A DNA stretch of 64,000 nucleotides from Flammulina velutipes (Eukaryota; Basidiomycota; Agaricomycetes; Agaricales; Physalacriaceae). The DNA is taken from NCBI GenBank assembly GCA_011800155.1, contig CM022374.1, forward strand, positions 2,046,001 to 2,110,000, in the 5' to 3' direction. Positions 54,054-64,000 of the stretch are shown piece after piece (within the stretch, counting starts at the first letter, position 1; the number at the start of each line of letters is the position of its first letter). The position numbers and the translations under genes were made by a program. The notes beneath the pieces were generated by a model that was given only the letters and a program-made list of their open reading frames with translations, was not told the origin of the DNA and ran no database searches.

Positions 54054-56632
54054 ATGGCACCGCGCCTCAATAAACGACAACAACGTGAATTGGAGGAGCT
54101 TGAGGCTCTCGGAAAACCAGCTCCTGCTACCAACGATGTCGACAACGACGAGGGCAACGCCGAAGAGCCAGTGCTGACGACGACGAAGCCGAGTGGGTTC
54201 GCGGCGGTATGTTTTCCTGTGCATCGTCTTCGGTTTGCTAAATATCACAGCTCTTTGATCCAGGAAATGACTCCGACGAGGATGAAGACAAGCCTATTGG
54301 TAGCAAGGCCAAGAAGGTTTGCCTCGTCTATGAATTATCGCCAAATGCTAACGCGAAGGCAGTCGAAGAAGAAGAAAAAGGCCCATCCAGCTGAGGCAGC
54401 TTCACCTCCTACGCCGAGCACGTCTACTCCGAAAAGCAATACGCCTCTACCCGCGCGAAACGAGAAGAAAGCGGCCAAGAAAGCAAAGGCAAAGGCCAGA
54501 AAAGCGGGCAACGATGAGTTGGATGAAGCACTGGCCGAATTGTCCTTAAAGTGCGTCTCCCATCTTAGTATCTATCCTTCGTTAACACAGCTTGCAGATA
54601 CTCAAAGGCCCCAGTGCAGTCTGCGGTTGCCTCACAGTCGTTCTCCGAAACGCTCGCGTCCCTCCTGTCCGTATCTCTATCCCATCTAGACAGCGAAGCA
54701 GAAATGCGCCGATTCTTTGGATCCAAAGTCATCCAAGCCTCTAAATCCGACACGCCAGGATCCTCTTCATCGTCGCGTCGCCAACCAACATCTCTGCGTT
54801 CCAATCTCACTCGGCCAAAGCCAGCGTGGGCGCATGCGCGTCTCCGAGAAGGACTGACAGTGCGCGCGCTCTCCGAAGAAGAGCAGGACGACAAGTCTGC
54901 GCGACAGTCCATCGAACCCATGCGGGGAGAGAGGTGGTGGACGGTCGAGTATAGCAAGCGGTATAGAGGCATGACCAAAATATTTATACGGACGGTGCAG
55001 TCTGGCGATCCGCAGGGCCTCTTTGACATGGCGCAGAATATGCCGTGGCATGCAGATACACTTTTGCAGATGGCGCAGGTCTACAGGCATCGCGACGAGC
55101 ATGGGCAGGCGGTGGACTTTATGGAGCGAGCCATGTTTGCGTACGAACGCGCATTCATCGGTACCTTCACTTTTACAACGGGGCTCAACCGGCTGGACTT
55201 TGACATGGTCGAGAATAGACCATTCTTCCTCGCTCTCCACCGCCAAACGGCTGACCTACAAAGACGAGGGTGTCTGCGAACTGCATTCGAGTTTGCAAGA
55301 TTGTTGTACTCGCTGGATCCCTGGATAGACCCGCACGGTGCTCTATTCCATCTGGATTATCTGGCATTCAAGGCTGGGATGACGGATTGGTTTCTCAGTC
55401 TGTTCAAGGTGTTTTCGGAATGGAAACCAGACAAACAGGGTGCTCGTCTAAACCCTACACTGCTTCCTGGTTGGATGTACGCTCGCGCGTTGGCCCTCAA
55501 AGTGAGCTCGAACGTCAAAGACCGCGATGCAAGTGCCAGTGCTCTCGTAGAAGCCGTTACAGCATTCCCGTCTGTCGCTCCCGTACTAGCAGACAAATTG
55601 GACGCAACATTACCTCCTGCTCTCCGAGCGCATCGAGAGTTCAGGATTGAGGCTGACGGAATGTGAGTTCTCATTGTTACCTTCATGTTCCCAAAACCAA
55701 TGTCCTTTCAGATCTCTCTCCGAGCCTACGGCAGTTATGCACCTACTCTCACATTTATACGTCCAGCGATCGCTTCCGCTATGGAAAGACCACGCTGACT
55801 GGTTCACTGAAACCATAACCGCACATTTCTCGACCATCCCCTCGTCATTATCCTCCAACCCAACACGAGCCGCCTTTCTCAAGTTATACGAGAAAGATAG
55901 CCTCCGTTATTCTGTATATCGGCATGCCATCGTGCTTGAATACCGCACCCTCTTCCGGTACATCCCCAAAACCATATTCGCTCAGAAATCCCTCGATTGC
56001 GATCCCCTTCCCCCTCTGACTGCAGTGAGCGAATACGACGACGTCTTCTTCGAGGGCGTGGATATGGACATGCACGCGCCGCTCACTCGTCGACAGCGGC
56101 AGGCGGAGGAACGACGTCTGGCGATGATCATCCCCGACGCTGGGGCGCGAGCGCAGTTCCAGGCGATGTACGCTGTGCCGCATATTGCTGCCATGTTTCC
56201 AGGCGGGATCTTGCAGATGATTCAGTCGCTGCAGGATATGCCCCCGGATTTGATGGAGAATCTGCAGGGGATGATGATGATGAACAACATGGGCGAGATG
56301 GAGGGTTTGCGGGGAGAGATGCCTGGGCAGATGCCTGGTGAGGCGGTGGTGGCGCAGGCGGAGTGGGAGGAACTAGAGGATGACATGTTTGAAGATGAGG
56401 AGGAGGACGGCGAAGAGGAGGATGACAGTGACAGCGAGCCTGATGAAGAAACGAGGAACGCGCTAGCAGCGGTATGTTTTCAAAGTTTTATTTCATGATA
56501 AATTCACTGAACCTGTTCCAGCCTTTCCGTGCACTGAGTAATTGGGTCGTACGTGGCATATGGGGAAACGTAGCAGAAGCAGACGATAGTTCAGACGAAG
56601 AGCGAGAGAACCTTCGTGCAGATATTGACTAG
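54054..56632 (+). CDS. RQC1: RQC1/TCF25 homologue (ribosome quality control)
   Basis: Subunit of the ribosome-associated quality control complex that helps hand stalled nascent chains to Cdc48. Exons 54054-54206, 54251-54316, 54363-54550, 54598-55662, 55712-56471 and 56522-56632 give 780 aa. N-terminus basic/acidic (LNKRQQRELEELEAL), then a Lys-rich nuclear/nucleolar-type tract SKKKKKAHP. The TCF25 domain follows: WWTVEYSKRYRGMTKIF, MPWHADTLLQMAQVYRHRDE, TGLNRLDFDMVENRPFFLAL and LLYSLDPWIDPHGALFHLDY are its strongest blocks. An acidic Met-rich stretch near 640-740 (LQGMMMMNNMGEMEG, EDEEEDGEEEDDSDSEPDEE) and a short C-terminal tail follow. No cleavage or localisation signal. Confidence 0.92.
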
Positions 56633-56821
56633 ACGAGACAGACATAATTTATATGCTTGACGTTGAAGCCTTCCGAGTCCATTTGCATAGCTAAAGTATG
56701 AAGAAGCAAAAGAGAATAGCAAGTAAGGAATGAATAGGGCGACGACACTAAGACCAACGAGTAAAAGAAGGTATCATGGAGTAGGTTATATATAGGTACG
56801 TAAGGAGAAAAAACAAGTCTA

Positions 56822-59800
56822 TCAAGATTTTGGTGTGGCAGGACGGGATGCGTTCGGGGCGTCGACAGCGCGAGAAAGAGGCGAACCGCGCCCAACAGGC
56901 GAGGCGCCCCCAGAAGGTGAAGCAGAGAGCATATTGGGTGGCAGCAGATCCTGGGGCGAAGGCGTTCCGAAACGAGCATCGAACGCACCCATACCGGGGG
57001 GCATGCCCATAGGTGATCCTCCCGTATTCACCATCGGCGGGCCCATACCTCCCATCCCGCCCATACCCATCATAGGCATACCCATCATCGACATACGGGG
57101 ATCAAAGCCCATCCCACCACCAGTCATCATAGGCTGCTGCTGTGGCGCACCGTCTCCTCCCACTTGCGATCCGGCCACCGAGAAGTTCATCATCGCCTGC
57201 TGGTACGCCTGAGCTGCCTGCTGAGCTGCGAACGCATGCTGGGGGTTAAACCCGCCCATCATACCAGGGAAACCCGACATCATAGGATTCATCCCATTCC
57301 CTGTCATCATCGGGTTCATCCCATTCCCAGTCATCATCGGATTCATGCCTTGCCCAGTCATCATCGGACTCAACCCCTGGCCAGTCATCATCGGGTTCAT
57401 CCCCATCATCCCGCCCATCATCATCGGGTTCATCATCGGGTTGTACCCGTACATCGACCCGCCCTGCTGCATTTGCTCCATCTGCACCCTCTGCTGCTCG
57501 TCGAACCGCCTCTGCCTCTCCTCCGCAAGCCTTTTCTCGCGCTCCCGCTCAGTCAAAGCAGCACCAACACCCCCCTCGCGCTTCCTGTCCCGCTCATGCG
57601 CGCTAATCGCACCAAGCAACCCAGTCTGGGGCGGGGGAGGTTTGTGCGGGACATTAACGAGGGACGCGCCCGTTTCGCGCGCAATCTCTTCTTGGCGCTT
57701 GGCTGAACGGTCGTTCTTGTCCTGCATCCCAGCGGAGAGCAGACCCTGGGGCGTGAACGCTTTGGTCATCGTGTGCGATTGCGGCTCGAGCTGGACAAAC
57801 GTATCGCGTTCCTGTGACGGGCCAACCTGGCGCCCAGGCTCGAGGACTTGACTCCACATGTTGGTGTGACGGGGAGGCATAGGTGCCGGTTGCGAGTACT
57901 CGTCGTTGTATTGCGTATAGCGCCCAGACTCGGAACGGGCATTGGAATTGACGCGCTGTCGTTGTTGGGCAAAGGGAGCTTGGGGTGGTGGAGGTGTTGG
58001 TCCGTCATAATCCGCTAAATTCAGGTCAGTTAGGAGAAATGCTCAGAAAGAAAGTCACAACGCACATTGTTGCCGTCCCCCTGGAATCTGAGGCAACGTC
58101 CGCATCGGCCTCTGGTGACTGTATTGCTGCTGCTGTTGCTGCTCGTAGTCACCGCCATGGCCTTGAAGAGAGCGCGCGTTGTGATGAGTTGAATGACTAT
58201 CAACGGACGGATGTTTGGGCGGGGGTGGTGCACTGGGGTCGCGATCCGAGTCAGCGTCCTCTTCCTCTTCCTCTTCCTCCTCTTCTTCCTCTTCCTCTTC
58301 ACTACTTTCATTCCATCCCGTCGAAGACTTTTTCTTGCGCCCATGCGCCCGTCCCGGCCGATGCACGGCAGCGTGGTGTGCAGCCTCCTTGGCCTCAGCG
58401 CGTGCCTTCCTCTCGGCAGCCTGCTTCGATGGGGCAAACGAAGACTTGAACTGGTTCGTAGAATCTGAAGGAGGCGGCGTTGGTGTATGAGCCGGCGCCG
58501 TAGGTTGCTTAACAGCCAGCGGGCGGACAGGCGGCGGTGCCGGAGGGTCCTCTACTTGCAAGTACGACAACGCAGCCAGAGCATCTAGGTCGTGGTCGTC
58601 GACTGGTGCGCGATGCCTAAGGTGATCGTCCATCTCCTCGTCGTCTTCGTCTTCGTCTTCGTCGTCGTCGTCGTCCGGTTCTTCGTTGACACGTTGAACA
58701 TTGTGGGGAGGTTGAGACGAAGTTTTATTCGCCGGCGCACGTGCTCCGGACGGCTTACGTCCCAGTGCCTGCCTAGGGCTGTTGCGATCCCCAGCCGAAC
58801 CGCTCGCTACTGGACTGCCGTTGTACATCTCCCGCTCAGTGGTAGGACTCGCCATAGGCATAGGTGCCCCCTGTCGACGAGGAGAACGAGGACCAGGACC
58901 GGGAGTAGGCTGTGGCGACGCAGGCTGAGAATACCTCGTCGTGTCGCTTTTCATCGACCTCACTTCTTCATCCTTGGGTGGCGGAGCTGGAACAGCAGCC
59001 GGAGTCGCCACAGGACGGTGGCTTTCTTCAAACTGCATGTAATACAAAGCACCCGCCTCGTCGCCGAGGCTGTCTTCTACAGGAGATGATGGGATCGCAT
59101 TCAGTCTCGGCGCCTGAGATCGTGGTGTGGTAGCCTTTGGGGACGGCGGTAATTGCTGCATCATCCTGGGTGAAGTAGGCGGAGTATGCTCTTGATCGAA
59201 CATGGAATACGGAGAAGTGAGGACACTGCCGTTGGGAGAGAAGGGCGATGTTAACATTGAAGCGGGTGAATGGGAGCGCGTAGAATCGGAATGGGATTGT
59301 ATCATTGGGGGAGACGAGATCGAAGCATTGGAAACGGAAGGGGAGTTGGACTTGGGGAAAGAATGCGTGCTTTGTAGACGCTTCGGCTGCCTTCCCTCTT
59401 GATCCACAGATGTTCTTCGCGATCCAGTAGCATCGATTTGTTGAGAGTTTGAGTATACGCTAGGAATGCTCTGCGGACTCGTCGGTGCATCTTTTTCTCG
59501 GTTCGTCGAGCCAACCGGGTTATCAACCAATTGAACATGATGGTGTTGGTGTTGCGGTTGCGGGTGAGGCTGTGGTGGTTGCTGCTGCTGCTGCTGACGT
59601 TCATCAGGCAGTAGCGAGAGCGCACTCGACGATTCCTCCGCGACAGGCGATTGCAAATGCAACGACTGCCTTGGGTTCAGCACACTCTGTGTGTCCACCG
59701 ACATTGCACGTCCATGTGTGTATACGGAACTCTGCTCCGTAATCGGAGTGAGTAAGTGTCGGTCCTGCTGCTGGGGGCTGATGTTGTCGAAGCTGAGAGG

Positions 59801-61648
59801 TGGGAGTTGCGGACTTGGTCCTTTCTGGGCACCGTTTGCCTGTGCTTCAACACCCCGCATACGATCGAACAAGATATTGAGTAGGCGAGAGCGCACGGTG
59901 GTTGTTCCGTCATCTCGGGGGTCCAGCGATTCTGCCATTTCTCTATCCAGGAAGAGTAGCTAAAGGTGGATGAGATTCCAAACAGAACGGAGGAAGAAGG
60001 CAACATACATCCTTCTGCGGGCCAACTGGATACGCAAACATTAAAGATGTCGGTTCTCGGGGGTCCCAAGTCCAAGCTTGGGGTCGGCCATAGAGTGTAA
60101 ACGCGTCGTGGAATGCTACAACACGTCAAACGGAGCCCCAAGAATGTAGCGATTGACTTACCGACAACCCATTTGAGCATCTCGGCTGCCTGTCCCAATC
60201 CGCCTTCGAGCTCTGGCATGATAAGAATCCAGCCCTCGCGCCCCCTCATGCCCGCCGCGATGTCCTCGGTGCCCATCATGCCTTCGATCTTTATTAGAGT
60301 GCTGCGACTGATGAGCTCTGGCCGCTCTGGGTAAACAGCGAACGCTTGGGTGACGTTGTGCATGGTAAGCAGTGGCTTCTTGCGGTCCCGGGGCTTCTGT
60401 GAGAGGTACATGGCTACGTTTGCTTTGGAGGGCCCGAGTCTGGGTGGACTGGCGTCGCGGGTAAAGAGGCTCGACATGCGCTTCTTCCTGCCACCGATTG
60501 TGGGGGTTGCGCCTATGCTTGCGGCGGAGGTGGGTGCGATTTCTGGCTCGTATGCTGCGCTGACGACCATCCAGACGCGCTTCCAATCGACTTGGCCTGC
60601 GACTCTGATGCGGGCCCACCCCTCCATGCGACCGCGAACCAAGGTGGAGGGAATATCGCGAGCTGGGGGAGATTCAGTATTAGACAGAGTAGGGAGAAAG
60701 GGGGGTACATACCGCTGAGTGTGATGCGTATGAGATGAGCAGTGTATATTTCTTCGAGGCGTGACTTTTCCCAGGCGCAGAGCCTGAGTGCCGCTGCCCA
60801 TGAGATGAGAGCCTCTGTTGTGGGACAGGAAAAGAGAATTAGATTTGAGCCTGCGGTGTTGAGCGTGAGAACGTTAGTGTAGCGCTGCGGGGGGGCCGTT
60901 GTTGTTGCGGGAACGGTGATCGATCCGAGGACGGAAACAAACTGGGCGCGTCGTGAGTCGCGTCCGCGGGAATCGGGGGGGTCTCACTCACCGCGTCTGT
61001 AACGTTGATATATGCCGGCGGGACCTCCTTGCCTTGACTGCTAGCCTCTTTGATAAGCTTCATGTCCCAAACGCTAAGCGTCGTCCCGCCCAGCTGCGCC
61101 CAAACATCGCTCCAGCTATCCTCCTTCGTCGGCTTCTGTCCATCTGCGCCACGCTCGACTTTGCGCACGAGCGGCCCAGAAAAGTATATCTTGTGTGCGT
61201 GCGACACCGTCAGCCCAACCACAGACCGGATTTCAGGATGCAGCTGTGGCGCCTGGCCCTGCGGTGTCGACGGCCCAGACGTGCTTCTGCCTAGCGCAGA
61301 GCCGTCGCTCGACGATCCGTTCGTATGCATCGTAGTCGACGATTCTGTACGCGGGTTGTTCGTCCGCACGGCGAGCGAGTTGGTGCGCTGGACGAGGCTG
61401 CTCTCCTTGGGCTCCTGCAGATGCGGTTTGCTGCGAAACGAAAAGAACGAAGAGCTGCGAGTATGGGTGTCTGTCGTCGGCCGCTGCCCGTCCATCGACG
61501 AGCGGTGTTGCTGTGGGGATGAGCTAAAGTGGTGCTTTGGCTCGTTCTCGCGCAGCTGCTGCAGACGTGTCGGTGATATGAAGCCAGTATTTCGGCTGTC
61601 CCAGCGCGGAGTTGCAGTTCCGGTTAAAGTCGCCAGCTGGCTGGACAT
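56822..61648 (-). CDS. CAF120/SKG3-like PH-domain protein (CCR4-NOT associated)
   Basis: Exons 60992-61648, 60713-60941, 60162-60662, 60009-60115, 58066-59959 and 56822-58014 give 1,526 aa. The N-terminal 130 residues are Ser-rich and disordered. A PH domain follows (SDVWAQLGGTTLSVWDMKLI, NVLTLNTAGSNLILFSC, ALISWAAALRLCAWEKSRLE). A second conserved region carries GWARIRVAGQVDWKRVWMVV and the YPERPELISRSTLIKIEG block that is characteristic of the fungal SKG3/CAF120 family, then WTWDPREPTSLMFAYPVG. The C-terminal two thirds are low complexity: poly-Gln and Ser/Pro tracts, an acidic run (EEEEEEEEEE) and Met-rich MNPMMTG repeats. The family is linked to CCR4-NOT and polarised growth in yeast. The 657-base exon 1 start is the first ATG. 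Confidence 0.85.
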
Positions 61649-61994
61649 CCAAACAAAGCTGCCTGCGATGATCAGTTAAAGGCAAAGTTCCAACGTATTC
61701 CCACGCGTCACTTTCGCATTCCTCTTTTACTCTATTTACGTTGTATACACCGGTAGTCAGGTATTCCAACACTTTTATGATTGGAATCAAACAACATCGG
61801 CCTGTCAACTTTCAAGTGATAAACATCGATCCTGATTCCCGACGCGTCCGATGTCCTGCGCCACAAGCGTACTATGTGGCCATTGTAAGCCCCGATCAAT
61901 GTGCGTATACAATAACACGCCACTCGAACAATCGGATGGTCAAATCACTCATATAAAATGCATTGGCATCCCACCTCTTCATCAAACATCCCCA
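61649..61994. promoter_or_regulatory. Divergent promoter region with TATA-like box
   Basis: Lies between the start of the CAF120-like gene (minus) and a small plus-strand gene. ATATAAAA at 61951-61958 is a TATA-type box about 40 bp before the plus-strand ATG. No supported coding frame inside. Confidence 0.5.
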
Positions 61995-62233
61995 ATGGCC
62001 ACCAAGAAAATTAACACTCTTGACATCAGCGAGCCCAGAAAGCTCCAGCCAACTCCCCAAGGCAAGTCCTTCGCCCAATGTAAAAGGCGATCATATCTAA
62101 CCCACTCACAGGCAAACGGCCTTCCAATGCCAACTTGAAGACATCTGCGTCCTCAGCAAAGTTGGCCCCACCACGCTCAGACTCGCCCAGTATGATGACA
62201 CGCGTTCTAAAGGGCATCACCCATCGCAAATAA
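61995..62233 (+). CDS. 62-residue micro-protein with a GC-AG intron, unknown
   Basis: Exons 61995-62061 and 62112-62233 give 62 aa, basic and Ser-rich (KKINTLDISEPRKLQPTP start, RVLKGITHRK end). The intron begins GCAAGT after CAAG and ends ACAG with a CTAAC branch site, the normal context of a GC-AG intron. Without splicing the frame runs into a stop after about 48 codons. A TATA-like box lies 40 bp upstream. It converges on EFM4, 36 bp between stops. No family recognised; coding status rests on start context, the splice-site match and the promoter. Confidence 0.55.
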
Positions 62234-62269
62234 CCCACTTTGTTTATTATCTGTACAACATAATGCAAC

Positions 62270-63159
62270 CTACGTTTTCTTGAACGCCACGCTAGACACA
62301 ACACTTCCACTGGCACCTCCGAAGCTGAACGTACGATGTTGTATTCGCGAGCTAACAGAGAGATGAGCACTCGCAAACCAAATACCCAGAACACTCACTG
62401 GTACACCAGTCTCGTTTCAGGCGTAGCAAAGCTCGCTTTCAACTCCTCTTCAGTGAAATTACAAGCTAAATCGTCGTCAGCTGCAGGCTATATGGAAGCC
62501 TTGAGACACTAACAAGTAATCAGGAAAAGCCCGCCATCCTTCAGTAGACGCGATGCTCGTTGAGGATATCGCCACGCAGGAGAGCGTCCCTGTTCGTCCT
62601 TCTCTCCAAGAGCGATAGCATCGTACGTCCCCTTGTCCAGCAACAAATCCCAGCACGCGACGCGCTCTGACTGATCCATACCAGCCAACACGAGGGGATC
62701 ATCATTCAGGAAATCGCATTCAAAGAACAAGACATCCTCTGCATTCCTCGCGGACGCAATGTTCTTGGCGAGGCTCACGGCACCTGCGCTGTAATCGATA
62801 CCTCCCAGTCTTGTAGCAGAGTAGCCAGCTTCCACCAGTCCAAAGAGAAGAGTCCCATTCCCACTTCCCACTTCGAGAATGTTGGCAGATTGGCTTGACG
62901 GTACGTGTTCGACTACCCAGTCCACCATTTTTTCAACGCTCTCTTCTCCGAACCTAAAAATATCAGTTTTCGCTGCAGACAATGCTCTGTTGGACATACC
63001 ATACTTCGCCTTCATCACCAGTATCGTCGAAATTTTCTAGTTCAGTCTGGTAGACATCGTCCCAGCTAAAGGCAGGTTCCAGTGCACCGTGAAGGGGCTG
63101 ATTGGCTGTACTGACTGATTTTTGGTACCCAGTCTGGAAGGTTCAGGTTCGATGCTCAT
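62270..63159 (-). CDS. EFM4: EFM4/METTL10-type eEF1A lysine methyltransferase
   Basis: Exons 63116-63159, 63000-63065, 62514-62953, 62399-62465 and 62270-62351 give 232 aa, the usual size. Signatures: PSRLGTKNHWDDVYQTELEN at the start, GDEGEVWFGEESVEKMVDWV (intron 2 splits its Trp codon), SAM motif I NILEVGSGNGTLLFGL, acidic loop GGIDYSAGAVSLAK, ECDF and LLLDKGTYDAIAL, then FLITSCNFTEEEL and the C-terminal strand HRTFSFGGASGSVVSSVAFK. These are diagnostic of METTL10/EFM4, which trimethylates a Lys of eEF1A. No targeting signal. Every junction is supported by phase and by motif continuity. Confidence 0.95.
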
Positions 63160-63387
63160 GATGGTTTGTGGCAAGTAAAAATATGCTTGGTAAGCGGCGT
63201 ATAAAGTGGCGAGGGCAGTGGGGGCGTTCGAGTGAGCGCAACGTATTGTCAGGGTTTCCAAGCGAGCACGCGTAAATGGTGAGGTGGTAGTGATTATAAG
63301 AATGTAGTAGCAATACACAAAGCATACTAGAACTTTGTCAGTATTGGGATAGGTAGACTCAAAACTGCACGCACCAAGAAATAGGAA

Positions 63388-63744
63388 TCAGCGTCTCTCG
63401 GACTTTTCTAACATATCCTTCGCCTCGTTAATTTTACTTGCGAGATACGGGGAGCCGCCTCTGTCTGGATGGTTGGCGAGCATGATATGTCGGTGTGCGT
63501 CCTTGAGCTTTGCGCCGAGTCGTGCACTCTCTCTTTGCACGATATTAGCAGCATGTCGACTAAGATGAGAGTAAAACTCGTACTTGAGGCCAAGGATAGC
63601 AAGCGCTTCCTTGCGGTCCATTTTTGCCTTGAAGCCTCCTCTGACCCATTCCTCTGCAGCGCCCTGGCCTACTCGTTTCGCAAAGTGCCTGCCAGCGAGG
63701 CCAAGTGCCATTGCGCCGATGCCAAAAGCTAAGGGTGTGGCCAT
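63388..63744 (-). CDS. PAM18: PAM18/TIM14, J-domain subunit of the mitochondrial import motor
   Basis: Stimulates mtHsp70 at the TIM23 channel in the inner membrane. Exons 63584-63744 and 63388-63532 give 101 aa. Residues 1-20 form the membrane helix ([18 protein letters not shown]), followed by a matrix-side J domain with [35 protein letters not shown] (HPD motif intact) and [11 protein letters not shown]. Splicing the 51-base intron restores the ILGLxE...L family pattern. Unspliced, the frame stays open with 17 extra residues because the intron is a multiple of three without stops. An in-frame ATG at 63792 would add 16 residues; the one at 63744 fits the family better. Confidence 0.93.
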   Translation of the reverse strand: MATPLAFGIGAMALGLAGRHFAKRVGQGAAEEWVRGGFKAKMDRKEALAILGLKYEFYSHLSRHAANIVQRESARLGAKLKDAHRHIMLANHPDRGGSPYLASKINEAKDMLEKSERR

Positions 63745-63799
63745 GCTGATGATGGGAGAGGGAAAGAGAGGTGGCGAACATGTGACCTGCATGTCTCTC

Positions 63800-64000
63800 T
63801 AACTATTACTCTGGCTTTCTTCTCAAAGCTGAATTCTGTTCCGTTTGGGGCGCGATGGCCGCCTTTGGGTGCATTGCCCGTGATCTCCCAAAAGATATTC
63901 CTAAAGGCTCCGTCCATACCCATTTCGTATGTGAAGAGTGTCCAACTTGACGCAGACGACGTCGATGACTTTCTGGAATCTGTCGGGGACAATCCTTGCT
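63800..64000 (-). other. Possible coding sequence at the window edge
   Basis: An open minus-strand frame contains GMDGAFRNIFWEITGNAPKG and [16 protein letters not shown], which looks protein-like, and runs off the right edge. It then overlaps the PAM18 leader before stopping. It could be the last exon of an upstream gene. No family recognised. Confidence 0.3.

Noticed and set aside
57164..57851. Long plus-strand frames rich in His/Ile/Pro at 57.1-57.9 kb
   Set aside because: They are antisense shadows of the Met/Pro-rich repeat exon of the CAF120-like gene; repeats create long open frames on both strands.
58215..58490. Poly-Ser plus-strand frame
   Set aside because: Antisense of the poly-Glu run of the CAF120-like protein.
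1..64000. CRISPR array, operons, ribosomal RNA genes
   Set aside because: No regularly spaced direct repeats or rRNA-like sequence; gene structure is eukaryotic.

Overview
This window is nuclear DNA of a fungus, most likely a mushroom-forming basidiomycete (Agaricomycetes). Genes are dense and split by many short introns of about 45-70 bases with GT-AG borders and CTAAC/CTAAT-like branch sites. The conserved proteins are all of fungal type: GCN2, TERT, ALG12, the TCF25/RQC1 homologue, a CAF120/SKG3-type PH protein, EFM4 and PAM18. The species cannot be named from the sequence. Exon models below were built by hand from splice signals, reading phase and family motifs.

Left part (1-26.7 kb). 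The 5' part of ALG12 is followed by two near-identical D-amino-acid-oxidase-family genes facing opposite ways in 1.6-kb inverted repeats. Then come a Ser-rich unknown protein, a short Pro/Ser-rich protein with a second copy 29 kb away, a secreted Gly/Thr-repeat protein, a coiled-coil protein, a complete 25-exon GCN2 kinase and a METTL21/EFM-like methyltransferase. A 407-bp CACTA-like element packed with GAGGAAAT motifs and a decayed reading frame follow. A mitochondrial carrier and a thiol-type glutathione peroxidase close this part.

Accessory island (26.8-50.6 kb). Four paralogues of an unfamiliar protein family lie in two tandem pairs (27.6-32.6 kb and 44.1-48.3 kb). Each starts with a predicted signal peptide encoded by its own exon and continues with two kinase/aminoglycoside-phosphotransferase-like halves. 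The first half has lost the catalytic Asp; the second keeps it. Between the pairs lie the telomerase reverse transcriptase gene (23 exons in my model), the second Pro/Ser-rich gene and two tandem FAD-dependent aromatic-type monooxygenases. An old-yellow-enzyme reductase follows the second pair. Two inverted copies of a MITE flank the first kinase-like gene. A broken copy of part of TERT is joined to a copy of the 5' region of one monooxygenase, so the island has been built by repeated local duplication. The kinase-like family is the best candidate here for an undescribed system.

Right part (51-64 kb). This is ordinary conserved gene space: an SF1 (UPF1-like) helicase with an unassigned N-terminal region, a 105-bp foldback just behind it, the RQC1/TCF25 homologue, a 1,526-aa CAF120/SKG3-like protein, a 62-residue micro-protein gene with a GC-AG intron, EFM4, and PAM18 of the mitochondrial import motor.
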